The notes under the pieces were generated by a model, which saw only the letters and a list, made by a program, of their open reading frames with translations, made no database searches and was not told the DNA's origin. A DNA stretch of 64,000 bases from Echinometra lucunter (Eukaryota > Echinodermata > Echinoidea > Camarodonta > Echinometridae): positions 23,765,176 to 23,829,175 of the forward strand of contig CM057152.1 in the NCBI GenBank assembly GCA_029962745.1. Reading direction: 5' to 3'. The position numbers and the translations under genes were made by a program. This document shows positions 46,567 to 56,976 of the stretch, piece after piece; the first letter of the stretch is position 1; every line of letters starts with the position of its first letter.

Positions 46567-48790
46567 TTCGGGACATGGGATTAGCTGCTAACGCAGCCCT
46601 CAGCTCCCATGTACGCGCATGGGGCTAAGCCGTTATCCACAAAACGGCCTCTGTTGTCCACCTGGGTCCGGGCGCTGGATTTACCCCCACCAGCGACCCG
46701 AGACCTGTGACCAATACAGGCAACCCAAACGTTGCGTTGCCCCGGTCACACAGGGGCCGGCTTCCCCCCAGATTTGGGGGAGTGGCCGAGCTCTGGCCCC
46801 CGGTGATCATGGGTATACTACAGGTGGCCGAGATCCGACACCCGGCGACGGGCTTCATCCCCTGGGTGGTCGGAATCTGACTCAGAGCGGCCGACTTTTA
46901 GCTTTTAACTTCCCCGACCCCAGCCTTCAGACTTCGGGCTCGCGGGTAGCTTTGGCTATACCTAGTGGAATTTCCCCCGGCCATGGCCGGCCACTGGTAC
47001 ACCCAGCTCACACCCTCGACAGCTAGTGTCTTGTTCGGGCCGAGCTGCTCCTATCCCAGCGGCGCTTGGCGCCCCGCCGAATGAGGAGGCGGTGGACTAT
47101 AGACCAATTTCACCTCCGGTTTATGTATTTGGCCCTCTATCGGCGATGCCATTGCTGCGGTGGGCAAGCGCGCTGACCGCGATTGGCTCTGTGTACAAAA
47201 TGAATGTAAGATATGCCCTTATATTGTTCCATTTACTTTATTCTAGATCAATAAAATAAAGCATGGATACATGGGTACATGAGGTAACACAATGGCCATA
47301 TCTGACAGATGAAGGTATGATGTATTTTTGTACTTTCGATAGTTTTTCAACTTAGTTTTGTCAGTATAAGTTCGATTGTAGCATAGAAGCCGTAGTAAAC
47401 GAGGGCTCTTACCCTGTTTACAAAGTCGTGACTGTTTTCACTCATTAAATTTTACACCAAAGTACATAATGATAATGTTTCTTGACTTCAAAGTCCTTTC
47501 TGTTGATATTTTTACGCACTGGTGACGGATTCCTTCGCATTGCTTACGCAAGCCTGTGTAGGGAGTACGGCTTCTCACACAAACAGGCTTCATGAGTCAA
47601 AAGCGAGTGAATTTCGCACTCAGTTAGCTTCCAATTTTTAAACTTTCTGCAATTCTTGTGGCATGCGAGCACCGCACAGCTGCGACCTGAACTTCCCTGA
47701 CAATTTCTCATTGCAAATATTAAAAGAAATCTGCAAATATTGGTCAAAATAGATAAAAAAATCGAACGAATGTACATAACGCGCTATTGACTTGTGTACT
47801 ATAAAAGTTGGAGCGCCCACCGCAGCATGTCGAACTGTGTCAAACAGTCTGCTACCCTCTTGCGTTGTGAAATTGGTCTATAGAGCTCAACCTGCTGCGT
47901 GGCATCAAGATTCATACTCCATGCAGAGTGAAGATGACTCGGTCGAGTCATCCGCTGGCGTCCCCCCCCCCCCCCCAACCCCAGCGAGGTCTGGCGGGTG
48001 ACGCAAAGGTTCTTTTGGAGAAGTATTTGCCCGATACCTTCCCAACTAATCAGGCTGAGGCGGAACGGGCTTCTCTTCTCTTCAGGCGTGGGGCTCCCTC
48101 TTCAGGCATACCCCTTACCGACGATTTCAAGGCGGCCTATCAGGCAGAAGCCGATGAATCGTCAAAGCCTACTAAGAAGGCTAAGAGGTCCATCTTTCGA
48201 CTTTAGCCTTCAGGATATGGATGGGTTTTTTTAATCCCAAGTCCTCCCCGACATTGTTCAAGTCGGGGCGAGATTAGGTGAGGCCTTCCTCAGCAGGTCC
48301 TATCACTCCAGAGATAAGCTCTGGAGAGAGTTTGAGGCCTCAGTTAGGTCTGGCATGAGACTTTCGTCCTAATTAGGATTTCTCATAAGTCTCAAAGTCA
48401 GATCTCTGGAACGGCCTGGTGTTGGACGAGATCCTGCTTTCTTTAGCCAGCTCTCTCTGGTCCCAGCTTTCTGCCGCGGCAATCCAGGCCACGAACGCCA
48501 GATGGGATATGGCTCTTTCAGCCCTCGGCGTTCTCCACCAGGATATCCCCGCTCTGCCTGTGTGAGATCGACTCTTGCAAGCAGGCAGCCGAATGGTCTA
48601 AACAATTCCGGCCCCGTCAGTCGTATCTCACGTCTTCCAAGAGGTCTAAGAAACGACTACCCCTTCTTCTCACGGGCAGAGGCGGTAGCTACCCACCAGT
48701 TGCCTAGAGCACCTAGAGGTAAAGGCTCCTCCCAAGGAAAGGGAGGTGGCCCTTCTCGTAGCAAGGCCCCAGTTAAGCAGAGGTTTTAAG
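46567..48790 (+). pseudogene. DIRS ORF1 (gag-like), split by an insertion (right copy)
   Basis: Follows the left copy frame by frame: GISPGHGRPLVHPAHT, then a one-base insertion near 47012, then interruption at 47102-47878, then DSYSMQSEDDSVESSAG, a proline run, KPTKKAKRSIF and the basic C-terminus. Three or more frames are needed to read it. Dead copy. Confidence 0.65.
47102..47878. mobile_element. GACCAAT-ended element, copy 2 (777 bp), inserted in DIRS ORF1
   Basis: Starts GACCAATTTCACC and ends GTGAAATTGGTC. TATA flanks both ends (47098-47101 and 47879-47882). The left arm near 34765 has the empty site, a single 'gactatagagctc', so insertion and a 4-bp target duplication are directly visible. 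It matches 14924-15706 closely. No transposase, so a non-autonomous DNA transposon of unassigned superfamily. Confidence 0.92.
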
Positions 48791-48882
48791 GGTGCGCCCC
48801 GAGCCAGGGATCTGAAGGTAGGCGGGCGGCTTCGGTACTTTCTTCCCAGCTGGGACAGCAGCACATCTCGGCCGAGATTCAG

Positions 48883-50346
48883 ATGCTGCTGGAGAAGGGT
48901 GCTATAGAGAGGGTGAGGGACCACCCACGCTTGTGTCTCTCCCTTAAATTCATGATCCCAAAGTGCTCGGGGAACCTTCGGATCTTAAATATTAAGATCA
49001 TCGACACCCTGATTCCCCCCGAACATTTTCGGATGGAAACGCTGGCTTCTATTTTGCCAGCGATCGAGTACACGGATTGGGCCGTCTTGCTCGACCTGAA
49101 AGATGCATACTTTCATGCTCCCATACACCCCGATTCCCGGAATTTGTTGGGATTTACCTTTCAGGGCCAAACCTTCCAGTTTCCTGCCCTGCCCTTCGGG
49201 TTCGGGCTCGGGCCGGCCCCCGTGTTTTTACCCGGGTTGTGTCAGCTCTAGCCGCTTTTCTGAGGAATCGCAGCGTCCAAATTTTTGTCTACCTGGACGA
49301 TTGGCTTCTGGTAGCGAATTCGGAACAGATGCTCCGATCCTACCTGAACCTTCTGTTCCGTGTCACTCAGGAGCTCGGATTCATCATCAACCGGGAAAGA
49401 AATTGGAGCTATCTCCCACCCAGACCCCTGTGTTCCTGGGTGCGGAGCTGGACTTTCCAAGTCTGTTTGCGTGCCCCAGCCGCGACAGAATTCGGACCAT
49501 TGTATCCACCGCTCGGTCTCTGCGCCTTGTTCGCAGAGTGAGGGCCCAGCGCTGGTTGCAGTTTCTGGGTTTCCTCTCAAGTCTGGTTGATGTGTTCCCA
49601 GACTGCAGGCTCCGCATGAGGTCTTTTCAGAGGCATCTTCTGGGGTTTTTCACTCTGAGCGTCGACTCTTTCCAGGTCTGGATACCATTACCATGGGAGC
49701 TCCAGTCCCTTCTCGCCCCATGGACGCGGGAGTCATTTCTTGCTCAGGGCAAGCCTTTTTGTACTCCCCTTCCGTCGATGTCTGTCACGACAGATGCGTC
49801 CCTGCTAGGCTGGGGTGGCCGTTGTGCGGGCGAGATGGTGGCGGGCGATTGGTCGCATCTGGCGTCCATCCCCCATATCAATGTGTTGGAGATGCTGGCT
49901 GTCTTTCAATCCCTCCACCATTTCCAACACGCGGTTGTGGGCTGCTCCATGTTGATCCTTAGACAACACAACTGTAGCGGCTTATATCAACTGGCAGGGC
50001 GGCTTTGGAGGTGGTGTTGGGGCCTCAGTGTGGTCCCTCTTTCATTCCGGGCCAAGACAACCTTATAGCGGACTTTTTTGTCCCGGGGCAGGTGTCTTCC
50101 GTCGGAGTGGTCGCTTCATCAGGAAGTATTCGACCACTTCTATCTGATGTGGGGGCCACTAGAGGTCGACCTGTTTGCGACCTCGTTCAATCACAGGCTC
50201 CTGAGGTACTGCTCTCGGATTCGGGATCCAGAAGCCTGGGCTCTGGATGCCTTCTCTCTCCATTGGGGACACTTTCAGGGATACATTTTCCCCCCGTTCC
50301 CGTTGATCCTCAAGTCTTGAGAAAAATCAAGGAGGACAAGGCGTAG
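48883..50346 (+). pseudogene. DIRS reverse transcriptase/RNase H, frameshifted (right copy)
   Basis: RT blocks LEKGAIERV, SLKFMIPK, LDLKDAYFHAPI (catalytic Asp context), LPFG and YLDDWLL near 49290. RNase H-like blocks TTDASLLGWGG near 49790, HINVLEMLAV, then FIPGQDNLIADF near 50055, WGPLEVDLFAT and DPEAWALDAF. Reading switches among three frames: after LPFG at about 49210, after FIINRE near 49390, and near 50080. It cannot give an intact enzyme as assembled. Confidence 0.88.
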
Positions 50347-50381
50347 GCACTGCTGGTGGCCCCACGCTAGCCAAGGAGACC

Positions 50382-51450
50382 GTGGTTTCCTCTTCTCCTG
50401 TCTCTCCTAGGCGGAGATCCCTTCCCTCTCCCAATGAGGCCGGACCTAGTGTCACAGCTCTGTCGGGAATTCTGCATCAGCGTCGTAGGGATTCGACCCG
50501 TTCCCTTTACAACTCTCATTTGGAAGCCGCCTTCGCCTGGTGCGAAGAGAATGGGACTTCCCCCCAAAAGGCCTCGGTTGGTGAGATAGTGGACTTTTTG
50601 ATCTCCCTTTGTGATAAGGGTAGATCTCTCTCCACTATTCGTGGTTATTGTTCAGCTATCGCTGCGATTCACGTTGCCTTTCCAGACGGCTCTGGGGTTT
50701 CGAATTCTGATTTTCTCACCAAGTTATTGAGATCATTTTTCCTTCAGAGGCCAGCCAATCCGAAGCTCTCTGCCTTCCGGAGTTTGCCTAAGGTTCTGGA
50801 GGCTCTCTCTAGACCTCCCTACGAACCCCTGTGCAAGGCTTCGCTCCATCTTTTGACTGTCAAGACCATTTTCCTGATTGCGTCAGGACAGAGGCGGAGT
50901 TCTCTCCGTGCTCTCTGCTCTTCTCCGGGGCATATCAGATGGGAGAACCATGGCGTTCGTCTCATTCCCAAGGCCTCCTTTATAGCCAAGACATCAGGCC
51001 ACTTCTTCTGGCTCTGTTGAGGTTTTTCCTTAGCCCCTTGTCTGACTTTTCCTAGGTCAAAGAGGACAAAGTTTGGTGTCCTGTAAGGGCTCTTAAATGG
51101 TATCTGGACAGGACAAAGGATTGTCGTAGTGACGATCAGCTTTTCTTACGCGGGAACCCTTTTCTCCCGCCTCCAAAGAGTCGATCTCTAGGTGGATAGT
51201 CGAGGCTATTCGGGCCGCAGGCCCTGAGGCTCTCCTCCCTGACGCCAAGCCCATGGCCCATGACACAATAAGTATCAGTACTTCCTGGGCGCTTTTTCAG
51301 GGTGTTGCTCTTGAGGACATTTTGAGAGCCGCATTCTGGCGGTCTCCAAATTCTATAACCTCTTTCTATCTCAGGGACATCCCTGCTGGTGAAGCTCGAT
51401 TCGCTACGTCATCTTTGAAAGCCGCAGCTTCTGCTGCAAATTTCCAATAA
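50382..51450 (+). pseudogene. DIRS tyrosine recombinase (right copy), near full length but broken
   Basis: The N-terminal SAM-like core (LEAAFAWCEENGTSP, GRSLSTIRGYCSAIAAIH) is followed by the catalytic part: first Arg in QRRSSLRAL near 50890, then a stop at 51018, then KVWCPVRALKWYLDRTK in line, a frameshift near 51170, ESISRWIVEAIRAAG, AHDTISISTSWALF and SFYLRD with the nucleophile Tyr near 51370. The HxxR box reads HDTI. DIRS elements use this enzyme instead of an integrase. The stop, the frameshift and the missing Arg mark it inactive. Confidence 0.85.
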
Positions 51451-51536
51451 TATCTCCCCTTCCCTTGGGACATGCCACCCCGGATTTTATTTGTGCTTGT
51501 CTAGCATGATAGGTAGATACATTGGTTTATTTATTT

Positions 51537-51846
51537 ATCAGAGAAATCTTACCTGATTTCATTATTTACTAAATTAATTAATGTATCTACCTATGTCCCT
51601 CCCGCCATCCCCTCTCCTTGCCACACAACATGTCCAAGTTTTGTCTTTGGCAAGCTCACTCAAGAGGAAGACAGCTTGCGTGCATGCACGCAGGTGACTA
51701 GGGAAGGTGCGTTACTGGGGTGGGGCGTGCACGTATGTGACTTTGAAAAGTTTATTGGATGGCATGCTTAGTTCGGGCGAACTAGCGTAATAGGTAGATA
51801 CATTAATCTATTTAGTAAATAATGAAATCAGGTAAGATTTCTCTGA
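51537..51846. repeat. Short inverted repeat at the end of the right arm
   Basis: 'agaaatcttacctgatttca' to 'aatgtatctacctat' at 51537-51596 recurs inverted at 51788-51846, enclosing the 140-bp 'cttgcgtgcatgcacgc' block. The left arm stops matching inside the first repeat. Confidence 0.75.
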
Positions 51847-51899
51847 CTAAGGTGAGGTTGTTCTTGACAACAAGAAACTTGTCTGAGGCTTGTCCAACA

Positions 51900-52784
51900 T
51901 AGCGAATAATGTGAGTGAACAGGTCTATTGAAATGAATGTCCATTGTCCTCATCTGTCGTAAAAGGGGGAGTGCTTGGGTGATGAATCAATCCAGCAAAT
52001 GAATTGGTGAATGAAACACCCCTACTTTATCAAACTTACAGAATATGGTTCAGCTAACTCCTGACCAGAGAGTGTTTATCGTTAACCAAATTCCTTGAGA
52101 CCAACTGACCAACCTAAAACATTTTAGGTTGGTCAGTTGGTCATTTGTGCAATATGTTTTTTTTTTCTCAAAAGTGTAGCAAATGGTTTTTTTACATTAA
52201 ATTTTCCAAACCACAGTACTCGGTGATGCATCATTCAATGGGTCTCATTTGTGTATCATTCAAACTTTATTTCTAATTTGTTTTTAATCATACACCCCAG
52301 TGATTCGGTACAATAAAGGTTTTGTTTTAGGTTTCTGTTTATTAAAGACTAAGATGTGTCCATCTCTTTCTTTTCCCGATGTCCTCAGTGTCAAAGCAAC
52401 AAGTGTAGCAAAATGATTTTCGACATTAAATTTTCAAAGTCATGGTACTCAGAGATGCATCTATAAATAAGTTTGCTTAATGTATCATTTGAAAGAGCAT
52501 AAGTCAAAGTTTATTTTGAACATGTTTTTTTCAATCAAACGCCGCAGTGCTTCCGCACAATAAGCCTTTGTTTTAGGGGTCTGTTTTTTCTGGGCACACT
52601 GTATAGTGAAGGATCAGTGGGGGGAAAATTCATAGAGATCAAAATTATAGAATGCTTTGATAAAAAAGCACGATTGGAAATGAATTGTCACCATTTTTAG
52701 ACATTTTCATCTAATTAGTTTTTATACCCAGCCAAACAAAATTTGAAGGAATTAGCGTATGATCGGTCAGTCGGTCAGTCAGTT
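51900..52784. other. Gene-free interval
   Basis: AT-rich. Two diverged copies of 'gtgtagcaaa..g.tttt..acattaaatttt..aa' and 'cgcagtgcttccgcacaataa' wording occur near 52180-52345 and 52400-52570. It contains the hairpin at 52099-52142. No gene seen. Confidence 0.5.
52099..52142. repeat. Perfect hairpin, 21-bp arms with a 2-base loop
   Basis: The arm GACCAACTGACCAACCTAAA plus one A is followed by CA and its exact reverse complement. Such a tight perfect palindrome is unlikely by chance. The loop is too short for a typical microRNA precursor. Confidence 0.9.
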
Positions 52785-53775
52785 TGTTGAAAATCTTGCA
52801 GATCGAACTACTTCCTCATTTTTCGAGCAATGCATATGAAATTCGGCATACACATTGGTCTTGGGATGAAGATTGAAGATTTGCAAGACCGGTTTTTTTT
52901 TAATGTGTCCAAAACTGCGTTGCCATGGTAACAGCATTTTATTTTGAAAAATCAGGGAAAAGTACAGATGTTGTGGTCCAGTGGATAGGTATCCGGACTG
53001 TTAACCACAAGGTCCGGGGTTGGAGTCTCTGCCACGGCGCTAATGTCCTTTGGCAAGATGTGAATCTACATTTGCTACTCTCCAACCAGGAGCAAATGGG
53101 TACCTGTGAGGATTGCCAAAAACCATTGATTGCCTTTGCCATTGCTCTGCACGTACCCATGTGAACGGTGCAAAATGGTAGGAATGCTCCGTAAGGAGTG
53201 GAGATGGTGCACACTTGTGTGTGGGTTAGAAATCCAGTGATCAGGGGTAATAATAGTAACATTGTAAAGCGGGTTGAAGTATTCACAAAAAAGCGCTATC
53301 AAAAATGTAATGCATTATTATTATTATTATAACTCTTGTGGATTGAACTACTTCCTCATTTATCGAGCAATGCTCATGAAATTCAGCACACACAGTGGTC
53401 TTGAGATGAAGATATGCAAGACTCATGTTTTGAATCTGTCAGAAAATGTGTTGCCATGGCGACAGCATATTGCAATAGATTACTGTGGGGGAAAATCTTG
53501 TGGATCAAACCACTTTGTCTTTTTTCGAGCAGTGCTCATGAAATTTGGCACACACATTGGTATTGAGATAAAGATGTGCAAGACACGTTGTTTGATGTGT
53601 CAGAAACTGCCTTGCCGTGGTAACGGCACATTATTGCATTAAATCGGTAGAGTCTTGCAGATTGAACTACTTCCTCATTTTTGGAGCAATGCTCATGAAA
53701 TTTAGCACACACAATTAGTCTTGAGATTAAGATATGCAAGACATATTTTCTGAATGTGTCTAAAACTTCGTTGCC
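52785..53775. repeat. Tandem repeat (about 160-bp unit) with X-box-like sites
   Basis: Units begin 'cttgyrgatygaactacttc' and carry 'gagcaatgctcatgaaattyrgcacacac', 'cttgagatgaagat..gcaagac' and a GTTGCCATGG-type palindrome: 52919-52932, 53450-53463, 53611-53624 and a partial one cut by the gap at 53770. One unit is interrupted by the SINE at 52970-53330. Confidence 0.85.
52970..53330 (+). mobile_element. tRNA-derived SINE 1
   Basis: The head 'gtggtccagtggataggta' is box A-like and 'ggtccggggttggagtct' box B-like. A body follows with 'gtcctttggcaagatgtgaa', 'ggagcaaatgggtacctg' and a tail 'aaagcg...gcgctatcaaaaatg' plus (ATT)n. Layout and ATT tail are typical of tRNA-derived SINEs. It splits a unit of the surrounding tandem repeat. 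Confidence 0.75.
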
Positions 53776-54275
53776 NNNNNNNNNNNNNNNNNNNNNNNNN
53801 NNNNNNNNNNNNNNNNNNNNNNNNNNNNNNNNNNNNNNNNNNNNNNNNNNNNNNNNNNNNNNNNNNNNNNNNNNNNNNNNNNNNNNNNNNNNNNNNNNNN
53901 NNNNNNNNNNNNNNNNNNNNNNNNNNNNNNNNNNNNNNNNNNNNNNNNNNNNNNNNNNNNNNNNNNNNNNNNNNNNNNNNNNNNNNNNNNNNNNNNNNNN
54001 NNNNNNNNNNNNNNNNNNNNNNNNNNNNNNNNNNNNNNNNNNNNNNNNNNNNNNNNNNNNNNNNNNNNNNNNNNNNNNNNNNNNNNNNNNNNNNNNNNNN
54101 NNNNNNNNNNNNNNNNNNNNNNNNNNNNNNNNNNNNNNNNNNNNNNNNNNNNNNNNNNNNNNNNNNNNNNNNNNNNNNNNNNNNNNNNNNNNNNNNNNNN
54201 NNNNNNNNNNNNNNNNNNNNNNNNNNNNNNNNNNNNNNNNNNNNNNNNNNNNNNNNNNNNNNNNNNNNNNNNNNN
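53776..54275. other. Assembly gap (500 N)
   Basis: Exactly 500 N. It cuts the X-box tandem repeat. Confidence 0.99.
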
Positions 54276-54603
54276 CCGCCAAAATTTACCAGTATACCAT
54301 TCATAACCCTCCCATTGCCATGCCCGGTCCCCCGAGTCTCTCACGCCATCCTAACACACTAGAAGCAGTGAACAAATAATCAGGTTTCAGTACTAATGAC
54401 GAGAGAAGATGAGAAACAGTTTTTGGTAACAGTATTTTCTTAATTCAAAAAAATTCTAACTTGTCCTTTTATATATAAATATGTACAAAATGGCTGGAGG
54501 GTGTAAATGGGGTACGTTGTATGCTAGTAGTAAGCATTTGAGGTGGGCCCCCAAGAGTGTTTGTCCCCCCCCAAAAAAAAAGCTGGGAAAGCCTGCATTA
54601 TAT
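54276..54603. other. Gene-free flank of the LTR element
   Basis: No recognised feature. It ends in ATAT, the 5' side of the target duplication. Confidence 0.6.
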
Positions 54604-54877
54604 TATTGTATTAGATGAGAGACACGATCACATCAGACACAGAAACTCACCTAAATATGGCTTGTTTCCGTATCTCAGAGGCCTCTGAAGTGGTTACAGA
54701 AGAGCTGCGTTGTAACGTAGAGTTTATCTGAGGTTAGGTCTTCTCACTTGGATGTCTTTTCTGCAACTGGTACTATGGTGCTATGTCGGGGGGTCAACTA
54801 CGGGCGCGCCGTGCGTAACGGACGCACGGGCGCATTGGTGAGCGGGAGTGTGAGTTATTTCACGCCCTTATACAATA
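54604..54877 (-). repeat. 3' LTR
   Basis: 274 bp, base-for-base the same as 62122-62395 by eye. It contains a GC-rich 'gggcgcgccgtgcgtaacgg' block. It is the downstream LTR in the element's minus-strand sense. Confidence 0.93.
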
Positions 54878-54896
54878 CACCCCCCGGCCCTATAGA
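54878..54896 (-). other. Candidate polypurine tract
   Basis: Minus strand AGGGCCGGGGGGTG directly before the 3' LTR. It is interrupted by two C and ends in TG, so only a fair match to a plus-strand primer. Confidence 0.5.
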
Positions 54897-55104
54897 TTGG
54901 CATATATGGTGAAATTTTGAAGCTGTATGCCAATCTCTAAAGTAAATAATAACACAAGGACCAAAATAAATAAACAAAATACCCCTGTACAGCAAAATGT
55001 CAACAAAAACAACCTCCAAATTCTTTCTATTTACATTATTTACAAACAATGGGCCCCTACTCAGTTTTCCTGAGATGGGTTCCCATGGATAGGGTAGTTG
55101 TTCT

Positions 55105-56976
55105 CTAACAAAACAAATGCTGTGCGTTTGTATAGGTGGCTCTTACGAGGTCTGGGAGGGCCATTCCCCGAGCCATGGCTACGTGCTGCCCCACATCCCC
55201 AAGATAGTACGGGGTATTATAGCCACATTTGGGATGTAACTTTAGGTGGGAGGAGTCAGTCTCTAGCAGTAGCCGGTCAATGGGAATTTCCCTCACTGCC
55301 TGCAGTTGGTCCTTGTTAAAGGAACGGACAAGGCCTGTTAACCCGAAATAGGAATGAGGGAAAGAATCCAGCCAGGCCTGGGCCATACGGGCGTCTCCGT
55401 TAAAGCAGTGTAAGTGCACCCGTTGATGGGGGAGGCACTTTTTCTTTAAACGCAGTAAGGCCAGCCGGTTCGCGACCTTGCTACAAGGATCATCTGCTGA
55501 ACCACGTAGGTGCATAACAAGGATGCCCCCAAGGGTTCCCAAGGACAAAGTATTGTCGAACAGCTCCTCCTGGTGACGCCAGAGACTGTTCGGTACCAGT
55601 AAAGTCAAATCCCACTTCACTGATGGCGGACACCCGGGGATTAGACAGAAGGCCGAGGAAACACTCCCATTGGGCAGGCGTATAATTCGCCGCCTTCTTC
55701 GGGTGGATTCCTATGGCCAACTTCCAATTAGGGTCTCTTATTTTGCCAAGGACCTCTTCTTCAAAACCTGGACGAGAGAAGAAGTCCGGGTCGCAATAAT
55801 TAAGGGCTCCACCGGTGATTGGAAAAAAGTGGTCCGGTTCACGGCCTGGGACCATCACCCGGCGTGCATCCTGGCTGCCCGACGCTACTGCATTCAGTCT
55901 GTCTGGGTGAAAATGAGCATCAAACCCAGAAATTGTCTGCCCAGACGAAGACTGTTCCGTAGTTGTAGGAGTGGCAGTAGCCGGTGTTGGAAGACCAGGC
56001 TCCATTTCCACATCCTCAACAGGCTCAATTGGTGCGGGAGCCGGTGGAGGAGAACCAAATTCTCGATCAAGCTGGGTAACAGCCTCCCGCTGTTCGGAGG
56101 ACAACTTGTCCCACAAGAAAAGAGGACGCCAGTGGGTGAGAGTTGCCGGAGTGTTAATCGGCTGAAGGGTGGGAAACTACCCGTTCCCAACCTTCTCTCT
56201 CCAACAGCATTCCAATTTCTACTCGATCATTCTCATTGAGGGGGCTGTCCACAGCCTGCCAATTTTGGTTGGTGAAATTTACTAGGCTGTCGAGCGCATC
56301 AGAGCCCAGAAGAAAAGTTGCAATCATGCGCAATCCCTTAGCCCTCTTGGAAAGAGTATTTGACCATGCAGGGCCGGTGTATTCCCCCTGGGGACGGAAG
56401 AATTCAGGAAAGTGGTGGTAGACATGCCACCTAAGTTTAGGGGAGGCATGCCCACAACCTCCGATTGGGCAAGCAGATCTGTGCTTCTTCCGTCGCTGGT
56501 TTCCCACGGAGGCGGAAGGACGTTTTGTCCCCTTCCTGGCCCCTTGGTTAGGTTGGGTAAGGTTCCCAGGAACGGCTGGAGCCAGGAAGCAAGGCAAGTA
56601 TGCCTGCGCCCCTCCCGACTGCCAGTTCCTGGGGAACCGAAACCCTTGAGGTGGCACCTACCACAGGCTCCCGCTGAAGGGCCGGGTGACAACCGGAAAG
56701 CAAGGCAGATATGCCTGCGCCCCTTCCAGCTGCCTGGCCCTGGAGAAAGGAAGGGTTCAAGCTAGCACCTGGCACAGGCCCTTGTTGAGGGGCCGAGTAA
56801 CAGCCAGCTAACAAGACGGATGCGCGTGCGCCTCTTCCCTTTCCCGTTGCGGGCACCGTCTGTGTAGCCGCCGTGTTCGCGGGACATGATTCAGCAGTAG
56901 GACCTATTTCAACAGTAGGACCTATTTCAAATTTAACCTGCGGATTAGGGTTAGGGTAAAGGTCACCTTCACCCAT
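55105..56976 (-). pseudogene. Retroelement ORF2: repeat region, C2H2-like finger and TatD nuclease domain
   Basis: TatD proteins are metal-dependent nucleases with a TIM-barrel fold. The minus strand shows the family blocks in order: DAHFHPD near 55915 (HxH metal site), AIGIHP near 55720, SEVGFDFT near 55615 (catalytic Glu), HLHCFNGD near 55410, LLLETDS near 55260 (Asp) and GYNTPYYLGDV with TNAQHLF to the stop. Upstream is a Cys/His motif CPIGGC...H..H near 56470 and, from MGEGDLYP at 56976, three repeats of about 37 residues (RGA..S.LL.GC). The frame shifts by one surplus base near 56560-56600, 56157 and 55585; otherwise it would be about 620 residues. All catalytic motifs are kept. It lies where pol is expected. 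The start at 56976 is a guess. Confidence 0.82.

Larger units (their letters stand above)
41317..51571. repeat. Right arm of the large inverted duplication
   Basis: Plus-strand order here equals the minus-strand order of 40816-31575. It carries its own differences: the GACCAAT element at 47102-47878, a full-length recombinase gene and a junction near 46566 that lacks about 755 bp. Homology stops near 51571. Confidence 0.9.
45552..52601. mobile_element. Outer mariner-like inverted-repeat element carrying the right DIRS copy (candidate)
   Basis: CAGTGCGTCCCAGGAAAAA at the left and TTTTTTCTGGGCACACTG at the right are inverted copies over about 48 bp, both continuing into 'cctaaaa.aaaggcttattgtgc'. 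TA flanks both (45550-45551 and 52602-52603). Further in, 'aagtttctt..tgtcaagagcaacc' and the 140-bp block 45671-45815 recur inverted at 51851-51896 and 51664-51802. This could be a long-ended DNA transposon with a DIRS element inserted, or two separate end fragments. The block may instead be the DIRS inverted terminal repeat. Confidence 0.5.

Noticed and set aside
55670..56239. Plus-strand 189-residue frame over the TatD region
   Set aside because: A shadow of the minus-strand nuclease ORF; arginine-rich with no domain.
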